A stretch of 64,000 bases of DNA. Origin: an uncultured Bacteroides sp. (GTDB lineage: Bacteria; Bacteroidota; Bacteroidia; Bacteroidales; Bacteroidaceae). The stretch covers positions 62,001-126,000 of the forward strand of contig USAN01000005.1 in the NCBI GenBank assembly GCA_900552645.1. The letters are read 5' to 3'. Position 1 is the stretch's first letter; each line of letters starts with the position of its first letter. The notes below the pieces were generated by a model. The model saw only the letters and a list, made by a program, of their open reading frames with translations, was not told where the DNA came from and ran no database searches. A program made the position numbers and the translations under genes. Of this stretch, positions 46,040 to 53,846 are shown in pieces.

Positions 46040-46744
46040 TTATAATTCGGCCTTTATATTATTTAATACAGCCTGAGACAATACCTCTCCCAAATCTAAT
46101 GCAGACTGAGGGTTTTGTCCTGTAATAAGATTTCCGTCTACAATTACATTGTCCGACCAATTAGGCTTTTCCTGAAAAATAGCCTGATGGTTAGACAGAG
46201 CAGTTTGCAGCAAGAACGGAACTATGTCGGTAAATTGAGCCTCTATTTCCTCGTTGTTTGTAAAAGATACAAGTTTTTTACCTTTTATAAGATAATCTGT
46301 ATTGCTAAGTTGCACATTAAAAAGAGCACATGGTCCATGACATATAGCAGACACTATACCACCATTTTCGTATATCTCTCTAGTAATGGTATGAATGAAC
46401 GGATTATTTGGAAAATCCCACATCGGTCCATGTCCTCCCGAATATAAAACAGCCACATAATCGGAAGATTTTACCTTATCTATGCTACGTGTATTATTAA
46501 ACATCTCGAGCAAAGATGGGTTATTCATAAACTCTTCATTTATTTCATCCTTAACGCTAATACTAGCAGGATCTATAGGAGGTGTTCCTCCTTTTATCGA
46601 TACAATTTCAAAATCAATTCCATGTTTTCTAAATTGCGACACAGGATGAGTAAGTTCACTAAGCCATAATCCTGTAGGAATTCCACTGCTTCCCTTAGTG
46701 CCATTACTGGTAACGACACAAAGTACTTTTCTGTTTTTAGGCAT
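46040..46744 (-). CDS. DJ-1/PfpI-family protein, Hsp31-like
   Basis: About 234 residues from ATG 46744; an ATG at 46768 would add eight residues. Class I glutamine-amidotransferase-like fold with nucleophile-elbow Cys135 in SAICHGPCALF, followed by His136, and Glu30 in LWLSELTHP, the triad of the Hsp31/glyoxalase III group. Such proteins act as deglycases, methylglyoxal-detoxifying enzymes or chaperones. No signal peptide. It heads a two-gene unit with the DMT transporter. Confidence 0.87.
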   Translation of the reverse strand: MPKNRKVLCVVTSNGTKGSSGIPTGLWLSELTHPVSQFRKHGIDFEIVSIKGGTPPIDPASISVKDEINEEFMNNPSLLEMFNNTRSIDKVKSSDYVAVLYSGGHGPMWDFPNNPFIHTITREIYENGGIVSAICHGPCALFNVQLSNTDYLIKGKKLVSFTNNEEIEAQFTDIVPFLLQTALSNHQAIFQEKPNWSDNVIVDGNLITGQNPQSALDLGEVLSQAVLNNIKAEL

Positions 46745-47005
46745 AATACTTGTATAAAAGTTAAACAATATAAACTTTCAGTATAAGCTTGATATAAATC
46801 GATTACCAATTATGGTATTAGTATTCAGCTTATTTCAAAAAACAGAATGCAAATGAACTTGGTTTAAATATAATACATAAATTAGGCTTTAATATATGTA
46901 GTAATTATATAATAATCTATACACTATGCATGTAGTACTTTTTATATTGCATTACATCTTAAATATAAACTAATATATGGTTCTCAATAATCAACATCTC
47001 TATCT

Positions 47006-47611
47006 TTATGAATTTATTTTATAATAGCGTGCAATGGCATATCTTCCTCTCTTTATTATAATATTATTTGATACAAAGTAATTGAGTTCTCTTAATGATG
47101 TAGAAGGAAGCAATCCTGTAAGTTCGGCATACTCCATATTGGATATGTTGCCATTATTATCCAAATGTTTCATAAGCATCTCTTTTCTCTCCTCCCTAGT
47201 ATATTTTTGTGATGATGAATGGAATCCTATACGGGTACGCTCAAAATGAGACTTTGATTTAAGAGTCTTAATGACATCTACAGTTGGTCGAAACTTCATG
47301 CTATCAAGCTCTATAGATTGCGAACGAACCTCATTCTTCTCTGAAATAGGGCGCGATTTGAGCGTTACAGAAAATGTTCCCAAATTATCTATTTTAACAT
47401 TGTATCCGTTCAAGAGGTTTCGCTCTATATAGTTGCCCAACTCTTCCAATACTCCTCTTATTACTCCGGGGGTGAATGATGCAGAGGCCGCCATTTCCTT
47501 TATTATATCCTCTGTATACTTTGTTCCCGAAATAACCGGCTTTGGATATAATCTGTTTTCATCTCCTTCTTTTACAAGGGAATTCTCGCGTAAATTGTAC
47601 TTGATTGCCAT
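47006..47611 (-). CDS. HU-like DNA-binding protein with C-terminal winged-helix-like domain
   Basis: 201 residues. The N-terminal half (about 25-115) is the HU-like fold of Bacteroidetes: ITDIIKEMAAS-like helices, GVLEELGNYIERNLLNGYNVKIDNLGTF (split here as VLEELGNYIERNL and VKIDNLGTF) and the arm region VRSQSIELDSMKFRP. The C-terminal part (about 135-201: REERKEMLMKHLDNNGNISN, AELTGLLPSTSLRELNYFV) looks like a winged helix. It probably binds DNA as a nucleoid or regulatory protein. Its apparent 5' UTR is repeat copy B, so it may be a candidate to bind those repeats. Confidence 0.82.
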   Translation of the reverse strand: MAIKYNLRENSLVKEGDENRLYPKPVISGTKYTEDIIKEMAASASFTPGVIRGVLEELGNYIERNLLNGYNVKIDNLGTFSVTLKSRPISEKNEVRSQSIELDSMKFRPTVDVIKTLKSKSHFERTRIGFHSSSQKYTREERKEMLMKHLDNNGNISNMEYAELTGLLPSTSLRELNYFVSNNIIIKRGRYAIARYYKINS

Positions 47612-47640
47612 GATTAAATGTTTTCTATAAGGTTATTAAT

Positions 47641-47779
47641 TGTATTTATACTGTAATATAACAAACGTCATTAGAATGAAGTCTGAAATTCATTAAGATA
47701 AAGTTCGAAATTCATTTGAATGAAGTCTGAAATTCATTAGAATAAAGTTTGTTATTACTCCTTACAAATATAGTTAATA
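47641..47779 (-). repeat. 22-bp repeat element, copy B, in the HU-like gene leader
   Basis: Same architecture and length as copy A. On the + strand the ATGAAGT/ATAAAGT motif recurs at 47676, 47698, 47720 and 47742, exactly 22 bases apart. The outer flanks also align with copy A (about 28 of 38 bases identical at the promoter end). On the - strand the -7 box at 47772-47765 precedes the units, and the HU-like ATG is 30 bases beyond the element. The four units thus fall inside the presumed 5' UTR of about 150 bases. Confidence 0.78.
47765..47772 (-). promoter_or_regulatory. -7 promoter box of the HU-like gene
   Basis: TATATTTG on the - strand, a perfect TAnnTTTG match, with a TTC 20 bases upstream as an imperfect -33 element. 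It is at the same position as TAAATTTG in copy A. Confidence 0.6.
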
Positions 47780-47967
47780 TTAGTGTATAATTGAACTATT
47801 TTAGTAATGTATTTAAAAGAATATATAATAACATTCTCATTGAACTGATTTCTTTTCTTACATTTGTCTTTATTTATATAGACAGAAAACACGGCTCATT
47901 TTTAATATGTTGCAAATGCAACAGAGCTAAGACAAGATTATGATTAACCCTACAATTCTAAATTATT
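47780..47967 (+). promoter_or_regulatory. Upstream region of GH97 with an inverted repeat
   Basis: No gene is seen. A perfect inverted repeat TGTTGC-AAAT-GCAACA (47908-47923) lies 45 bases before the GH97 start, a plausible operator for a regulator that binds as a dimer. No convincing TAnnTTTG box is visible here. Confidence 0.45.
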
Positions 47968-49818
47968 ATGAAATTAAGATTTTTACTATTTTTTATCCTT
48001 TTAACGACATTATCATTGTCGGCCACAAATAAAAACGCGAAAGTATATAGCCCTGACGGAAAACTATGTGTAAAACTTTATTCGGATGGCGAAAATAACC
48101 GGTTATTCTATGAAATTACAAAAAACACAGAAGTATTGCTAGAGAAATCGGCATTTGGTGTTATAAAAGATGGAGCTGATTTAGGAGAAGGTATAAATAT
48201 TGGTAACTATAAATCTCAACAAGGTACAGATAAGTTCAATATGTTTGGGAATCATACAAATGTAAAACTCAAGTATAACGAAGCTATAATACCTATATCA
48301 ACAAATAGCTACGCTTACGACTTAATGGTGAGGGTTTATAATAATGGTGTAGCATTAAAGAGTAAGCTAAATAATAAAGCCTCGTGCAGGATAGATGGTG
48401 AGTCATTGGAATGGAAATTACCCGATAATACTGAAATATGGTATCAGAATAACTTATCTTGTTACGAAGGAGAGTTTATGCACGAATGTACCGACACCAT
48501 AAAGACAAATACAGTAATTGGATTGCCTGTAACAGCTAAAACAAGCAACGGAAAGTATATTTTACTTACAGAAGCCGATGTTGTTAATTATTCGGATATG
48601 GCACTTGTAACTACACCACAGCAGACTTTAAAATCTTTCTTTCATGCCGATAAAAATGGATGGAATACAGGTGCAAATACAGAGCAGCCATGGAGAGTAG
48701 TGATAGTTGCCGACAATTTAAATGAACTTGTAAACAATGATATAATATACTCATTGGCATCGGCTCCAACGATTAATTTCGACAAGGAAAAATGGATAAA
48801 GCCGGGACGTTCAACATGGCAATGGTGGTCCAGCGGCGATCCAAAGCTACACGAGCAGGATGAATGGATAGATTGGACAGCTCAAATGGGATTTGAATAC
48901 TATCTTATAGATGACGGTTGGAAAGTATGGAAAAGAGAAGGACGCAATGAATGGGAATGTCTAAAAGATGTAGTAGATAAGGCAAAGAGCAAAAATGTTA
49001 ATGTGTGGTTGTGGGTACACAGTAATGAAGTAGATACCCCAGAGAAAAGAATAGAGTATTTCAAAAAGGTTACAGACGCAGGTATAGTTGGCATTAAGAT
49101 TGACTTTATGCCTCCGGCTTCTCAAAAATGGATAAATTGGTATGAAGAGACTATGCAAGATGCATTCAACTATAAACTTATGGTAGATTTTCATGGATCT
49201 GTAAAGCCATCGGGTAGAAACAGAACATGGCCTAACGAGATGACGCGCGAAGGTGTAAGAGGACACGAATGGCATATTAGGAGATATAACAGAACCTTGG
49301 CACCATCGCATGATTGTATACTTCCATTTAATAGATACGTGCAGGGATTTGCCGATTATACTCCTACTGTATTCAATCCTAAGGAACTGAGAGGATATAC
49401 CTGGAGTAGAGAAATTGCACAAGCTATAATATTCACCTCGCCATTTTTATGCTATGCCGACAAACCTACTTTCTATTTAGAGAATGAATCGGTCGATTTA
49501 TTGAAGAAGATACCTGCAGTATGGGACGAAACAATTGTGCTGCCATGCAGCAATATAGGCAAGTGTGCTGCATTTGCCCGAAGAAAAGGGTCTACTTGGT
49601 TTGTAGCCGTTATGAATGGTAGTGAGAATAGAGAAATAGAGATAGATTTTTCATTCCTGAAAAAAGGGAAAAAGTATGAGTTCGAAGCTTTACACGACTC
49701 TAAAGAGAAGGAGAATGCCTTTATTAAGGAGACAGGAAGCATTGAAAAAGATCAGTCTATAAAACTAAGCATAAAACCTGCCGGAGGTTTTGTAGGAATA
49801 TATCAGATTAATAAGTAA
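47968..49818 (+). CDS. GH97 glycosidase, probably retaining alpha-galactosidase type
   Basis: 616 residues with a signal peptide. An N-terminal beta-super-sandwich (about 22-265) is followed by the TIM barrel from GRSTWQWWSSGD and a C-terminal beta-domain. GH97 splits into inverting alpha-glucosidases (SusB, Glu base) and retaining alpha-galactosidases with an Asp nucleophile. Here GIVGIKIDFM places Asp379 at the nucleophile position, favouring the retaining alpha-galactosidase group. WLWVHSNEVD and VDFHGSVKPSG line the active site. It is a single-gene unit with its own terminator and divergent from the HU-like gene. Confidence 0.88.
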   Translation: MKLRFLLFFILLTTLSLSATNKNAKVYSPDGKLCVKLYSDGENNRLFYEITKNTEVLLEKSAFGVIKDGADLGEGINIGNYKSQQGTDKFNMFGNHTNVKLKYNEAIIPISTNSYAYDLMVRVYNNGVALKSKLNNKASCRIDGESLEWKLPDNTEIWYQNNLSCYEGEFMHECTDTIKTNTVIGLPVTAKTSNGKYILLTEADVVNYSDMALVTTPQQTLKSFFHADKNGWNTGANTEQPWRVVIVADNLNELVNNDIIYSLASAPTINFDKEKWIKPGRSTWQWWSSGDPKLHEQDEWIDWTAQMGFEYYLIDDGWKVWKREGRNEWECLKDVVDKAKSKNVNVWLWVHSNEVDTPEKRIEYFKKVTDAGIVGIKIDFMPPASQKWINWYEETMQDAFNYKLMVDFHGSVKPSGRNRTWPNEMTREGVRGHEWHIRRYNRTLAPSHDCILPFNRYVQGFADYTPTVFNPKELRGYTWSREIAQAIIFTSPFLCYADKPTFYLENESVDLLKKIPAVWDETIVLPCSNIGKCAAFARRKGSTWFVAVMNGSENREIEIDFSFLKKGKKYEFEALHDSKEKENAFIKETGSIEKDQSIKLSIKPAGGFVGIYQINK

Positions 49819-49848
49819 GCCATAAGCTACGATTTATAATACATACGT

Positions 49849-49868
49849 AACTTCTTATGAAGTTTTTT
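49849..49868 (+). terminator. Intrinsic terminator after GH97
   Basis: Short hairpin AACTTC-TTAT-GAAGTT running into TTTTG, 31 bases after the stop. Confidence 0.7.
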
Positions 49869-49903
49869 GTCTATTTTCGCACTACAATAAAATTCTATGG
49901 TAG

Positions 49904-51271
49904 ATGGCAAAGGAAAAAACAGTATATGTTTGTACTAATTGTGGACAGGATTCGCCAAAATGGATAGGTAAATGTCCTTCGTGTGGAGCATGGAACAGTT
50001 ATGTAGAGGAAGTGGTAAGGAAGGAAACGGGAAACAAACGTACTATAAGCGGTATGGAAAGTTTGAAGTCTAAACCTGTTATAATTTCTGATATAGTAAG
50101 TGGAGATGAGCCTCGAATAGATATGAAGGATGAAGAACTCAATCGTGTATTGGGTGGAGGATTGGTACCCGGATCGCTTGTTTTACTGGGAGGAGAGCCG
50201 GGTATAGGAAAATCTACACTTATTCTTCAAACTGTACTGAGACTTAATGACAGACGAATTTTATATGTTTCGGGAGAAGAGAGTGCTCGCCAACTTAAAC
50301 TGCGGGCCGACCGAATTGACCATAATTCTTCCGACTGTATGATTGTATGCGAAACATCACTTGAACAGATTTATACTCATATAAAGAATACTCAGCCCAA
50401 TTTGGTGGTTATTGATTCAATTCAAACAATTTCTACAGAGAATATTGACTCGTCGCCGGGTAGCATTGTACAAATAAGAGAGTGCTCGGCTTCAATACTT
50501 AAATTTGCAAAAGAATCGAATACTCCTGTTATTCTTATTGGCCATATAAATAAAGAGGGAACCATTGCCGGTCCTAAAGTGTTGGAACATATAGTTGATA
50601 CTGTGTTGCAATTTGAGGGAGACCAGCACTATATGTATCGTATATTAAGGAGTATAAAGAATCGCTTCGGAAGCACTGCCGAACTTGGTATTTACGAAAT
50701 GAGACAGACAGGGTTACGCCAGGTTAGTAACCCGTCCGAGTTATTACTTAGTAAGGATCATGAGGGAATGAGTGGCGTAGCTATTGCTTGTGCTGTAGAA
50801 GGAATTCGTCCTTTTCTTATTGAAACGCAGGCTCTTGTTAGTACGGCAGCTTATGGTATGCCTCAACGTTCGGCTACAGGATTTGATCTTAGAAGGATGA
50901 ATATGCTTCTTGCGGTACTTGAAAAACGTGTAGGATTCAAGTTGGCACAAAAAGATGTTTTCCTGAATATTGCAGGTGGACTGAAAGTAAATGATCCGGC
51001 TATCGACTTATCGGTTATTAGCGCTATTCTTTCAAGCAACATGGATACCGAAATAGAACCGGGTGTATGTATGGCAGGAGAAGTAGGACTTAGCGGAGAA
51101 ATACGCCCCGTGAACCGTATAGAACAGAGAATAGCCGAAGCTGAGAAGTTAGGTTTTAAACAAATCCTTATCCCTAAACATAATTTACAAGGGATAGATA
51201 CAAGTAAATTAAAAATAGAAATAATACCGGTTAGAAAAGTCGAAGAGGCTTTTCGTAACTTATTTGGATAA
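49904..51271 (+). CDS. radA: DNA repair protein RadA
   Basis: 455 residues, normal length. RadA (Sms) promotes branch migration of recombination intermediates. A C4 zinc finger (Cys10, 13, 24, 27) leads, then the RecA-like ATPase with Walker A GGEPGIGKST (96-105), the RadA-specific KNRFGS (252-257), and the C-terminal Lon-protease-like domain (DVFLNIAGGLKVNDPAIDL). Cytoplasmic. The FAD protein follows after 11 bases. Confidence 0.96.
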   Translation: MAKEKTVYVCTNCGQDSPKWIGKCPSCGAWNSYVEEVVRKETGNKRTISGMESLKSKPVIISDIVSGDEPRIDMKDEELNRVLGGGLVPGSLVLLGGEPGIGKSTLILQTVLRLNDRRILYVSGEESARQLKLRADRIDHNSSDCMIVCETSLEQIYTHIKNTQPNLVVIDSIQTISTENIDSSPGSIVQIRECSASILKFAKESNTPVILIGHINKEGTIAGPKVLEHIVDTVLQFEGDQHYMYRILRSIKNRFGSTAELGIYEMRQTGLRQVSNPSELLLSKDHEGMSGVAIACAVEGIRPFLIETQALVSTAAYGMPQRSATGFDLRRMNMLLAVLEKRVGFKLAQKDVFLNIAGGLKVNDPAIDLSVISAILSSNMDTEIEPGVCMAGEVGLSGEIRPVNRIEQRIAEAEKLGFKQILIPKHNLQGIDTSKLKIEIIPVRKVEEAFRNLFG

Positions 51272-51282
51272 TATAAAATAAT

Positions 51283-52884
51283 ATGATACAAGAATATCAA
51301 CTCAGGGTACTACCCGAAAAGGCTGTGAATGACAGTGTGCTGAAAGAATATGTAAGCCGTGAAAAAGGATTGGATATTCGTACTATAAAAGTACTGCGTG
51401 TATTGAAAAGAAGTATTGATGCGCGTCAACGTACCATATTTCTTAATTTAAAGGTAAGACTTTATATAAATGAGTTTCCTAATGAGGATGAATATACTCA
51501 TACAGAATATAAAAGTGTAACTGGCAAGCCACAGACTGTTGTGGTAGGCGCCGGTCCGGGCGGATTATTTGCTGCATTAAGATTAATAGAACTTGGATAT
51601 AGACCTATAGTAATTGAACGCGGAAAGAATGTACGCGACCGCAAACTTGATATAGCTAATATTAGTCGCGACCATAAAGTTGATCCTGAAAGTAATTATA
51701 GCTTTGGAGAAGGAGGTGCCGGAGCATATTCGGATGGAAAACTTTATACCAGAAGCAAAAAACGTGGAAATGTTGATAAAATTCTTAATGTATTCTGTCA
51801 GCATGGCGCTAATACTGATATATTGGTAGATGCACATCCACATATAGGTACCGATAAATTACCTCGTGTAATAGAGAATATGCGTAACACAATTATTGAT
51901 TGTGGTGGAGAAGTACATTTCGAGACACGAATGGATAAGCTTATTATAGAAAATAATGAGGTTAAAGGTATTGAAACCAATACCGGACAAAAATTTATGG
52001 GGCCTGTTATTCTTGCTACAGGACATTCGGCACGTGATGTTTACAGATGGCTAAATGAAAATAATGTAGATATTGAAGCAAAAGGTATTGCTGTTGGGGT
52101 ACGCCTTGAACATCCTTCTATGTTAATTGATCAGATTCAGTATCATAATAAGAATGGAAGAGGAAAATATCTTCCTGCGGCAGAATATAGTTTTGTTACA
52201 CAGGTAGATGGTCGCGGAGTGTATAGCTTTTGCATGTGTCCCGGTGGATTTGTAGTACCTGCTGCAAGTGGACCACGCGAAATTGTAGTAAATGGGATGA
52301 GCCCAAGCAACCGTGGTGGTAAATGGAGTAATTCGGGTATGGTAGTAGAGCTACGTCCTGAAGACCTAAATGATGAAAGTATACGCGAAGTAATAAGTCA
52401 TAATCGAGAAGGAGAATTCAATCCTGAATCACCTCTTGCTATGATGGAATTTCAGGAAGCATTGGAGGCTGCATGCTGGCAACAGGGAAATATGCGCCAA
52501 ACTGCTCCGGCTCAGCGTATGGTCGATTTTACCAACAAGAAGCTAAGTTATGATCTTCCGCCATCTTCATATAGTCCGGGGTTAGTCTCCTCTCCTCTTC
52601 ATTTTTGGATGCCAAAGTTCATTACAGAGAGATTGAGCAAGGGATTTAAACAATTTGGTAAAAGTTGTCACGGATTTCTTACAAACGAAGCTGTAATGAT
52701 TGGGGTAGAAACCAGGACATCGGCTCCGGTAAGAATTATACGCGATAATGAGACCCTAGAACATATAAAGATTAAAGGACTTTTCCCTTGTGGAGAAGGT
52801 GCAGGATATGCAGGCGGCATTGTATCGGCTGGAATCGATGGCGAAAGATGTGCAGACGCTGTTAATAGTTACTTTAATAAATAG
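51283..52884 (+). CDS. FAD-dependent oxidoreductase, COG2509-like
   Basis: 533 residues. After a small N-terminal domain (about 1-80, possibly alpha-beta) comes the dinucleotide-binding loop VVVGAGPGGLFAALRL (about 86-101) and Glu in VIERG, then GEGGAGAYSDGKL, a block typical of the uncharacterised COG2509 dehydrogenases. The C-terminal GLFPCGEGAGYAGGIVSAGIDG closes the FAD site. Substrate unknown. It is cotranscribed with radA and ends at a terminator. Confidence 0.87.
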   Translation: MIQEYQLRVLPEKAVNDSVLKEYVSREKGLDIRTIKVLRVLKRSIDARQRTIFLNLKVRLYINEFPNEDEYTHTEYKSVTGKPQTVVVGAGPGGLFAALRLIELGYRPIVIERGKNVRDRKLDIANISRDHKVDPESNYSFGEGGAGAYSDGKLYTRSKKRGNVDKILNVFCQHGANTDILVDAHPHIGTDKLPRVIENMRNTIIDCGGEVHFETRMDKLIIENNEVKGIETNTGQKFMGPVILATGHSARDVYRWLNENNVDIEAKGIAVGVRLEHPSMLIDQIQYHNKNGRGKYLPAAEYSFVTQVDGRGVYSFCMCPGGFVVPAASGPREIVVNGMSPSNRGGKWSNSGMVVELRPEDLNDESIREVISHNREGEFNPESPLAMMEFQEALEAACWQQGNMRQTAPAQRMVDFTNKKLSYDLPPSSYSPGLVSSPLHFWMPKFITERLSKGFKQFGKSCHGFLTNEAVMIGVETRTSAPVRIIRDNETLEHIKIKGLFPCGEGAGYAGGIVSAGIDGERCADAVNSYFNK

Positions 52885-52904
52885 AACGAGTAATATATAT
52901 ATAT

Positions 52905-52950
52905 CCGGTATGAAACTGTTTTATTATTAAACTGTTCATACCGGGTTTTT
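52905..52950 (+). terminator. Intrinsic terminator after the FAD oxidoreductase
   Basis: Perfect 10-base arms CCGGTATGAA and TTCATACCGG, 20 bases apart with further inner pairing, followed by GTTTTT. Confidence 0.87.
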
Positions 52951-53129
52951 ATATAAGAGAAAACGTTTCCGCTATTTTTTAAACAGATTTTTTATATGGA
53001 CATATTTTATTATTATAATTGGAACATTATTTATTATGTTTGATATAAAAAACATTACGCATTGAAATAAATGCTTATCTACAAGGTTAATAATACTAAG
53101 TAATAACATTAACATATAAATAATTAAAA

Positions 53130-53137
53130 TAACTTTG
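53130..53137 (+). promoter_or_regulatory. -7 promoter box of the LuxR-type regulator
   Basis: TAACTTTG matches TAnnTTTG exactly, 29 bases before the ATG. The rest of 52951-53166 shows nothing recognisable. Confidence 0.55.
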
Positions 53138-53166
53138 CGAAGAAATAATGTAACTATTATAATATA

Positions 53167-53772
53167 ATGATGAATCATTTATCCCCCCCCGAACTTGCTA
53201 TTGTAGATCAGAATACACTTTCGTGTATTGGGTTGCAGGCTATTCTGGAAGAAATAATACCTATGGGAGTAATACGAACCTTTTCTTCATTCGATAAACT
53301 GGTATGTGATACCCCCGATATGTATGCTCATTATTTCATATCTTCACAAATATATTTCGAACATACCGCTTTCTTTCTTCCACGAATGCCAAAGACTATA
53401 GTAATGGTTGGCGGTGATAATCATCCTCAGATAAAGGGTATTCCCACTTTAAACATCTATCAGGATGAAAAAACTCTTATAAAAAGCATACTCTCTCTTC
53501 AGCATTATGGACATGAAGAAAGTGGCATATCCAATCAACATCATCCTCATCATCCAAAACAGGTTCATGATCTATCGGCACGAGAAATAGAGGTACTGAT
53601 ACTTATTACAAAAGGATTAATAAACAAGGAGATAGCCGACAAACTTAATATAAGTCTCACTACAGTAATTTCTCACAGAAAGAATATTACCGAAAAGCTT
53701 GGAATGAAATCGGTAGCTGCACTTACAATATATGCAGTAATGAACGGATACATAGAAGCCGACAGAATATAA
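53167..53772 (+). CDS. LuxR-type regulator with degenerate receiver domain and C8 tract
   Basis: 201 residues. The C-terminal 136-196 is a clear LuxR helix-turn-helix (LSAREIEVLILITKGLINKE, ISLTTVISHRKNITEKLGM). The N-terminal part resembles a response-regulator receiver (AIVDQNTLSCIGLQAILEE), but no phosphoacceptor Asp follows the third strand: the region AHYFISSQIYFEH has none. A linker at 113-134 holds seven His residues and could bind metal or heme. Codons 6-8 are a run of eight C residues, so slippage would destroy the frame right after the start. It lies 74 bases before a TonB-dependent receptor and may control it. Confidence 0.85.
   Translation: MMNHLSPPELAIVDQNTLSCIGLQAILEEIIPMGVIRTFSSFDKLVCDTPDMYAHYFISSQIYFEHTAFFLPRMPKTIVMVGGDNHPQIKGIPTLNIYQDEKTLIKSILSLQHYGHEESGISNQHHPHHPKQVHDLSAREIEVLILITKGLINKEIADKLNISLTTVISHRKNITEKLGMKSVAALTIYAVMNGYIEADRI
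53183..53190 (+). repeat. C8 homopolymer within the regulator start
   Basis: Eight consecutive C residues in an AT-rich gene, encoding Ser-Pro-Pro at codons 6-8. Gain or loss of one base would shift the frame of the whole regulator, the usual layout of contingency loci. Confidence 0.85.
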
Positions 53773-53791
53773 ATATCCTCATAAATTAGGA

Positions 53792-53822
53792 TTGCTCGTC
53801 TTGTTTCATTGAAGTTACTTTG
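53792..53822 (+). promoter_or_regulatory. Promoter of the TonB-dependent receptor
   Basis: TTG (53792-53794) and TTACTTTG (53815-53822) are 20 bases apart; the -7 box has one mismatch to TAnnTTTG. The receptor ATG is 24 bases downstream, so it can be transcribed separately from the regulator. Confidence 0.6.
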
Positions 53823-53846
53823 CAGCCGTATTAATAAGACACATAG

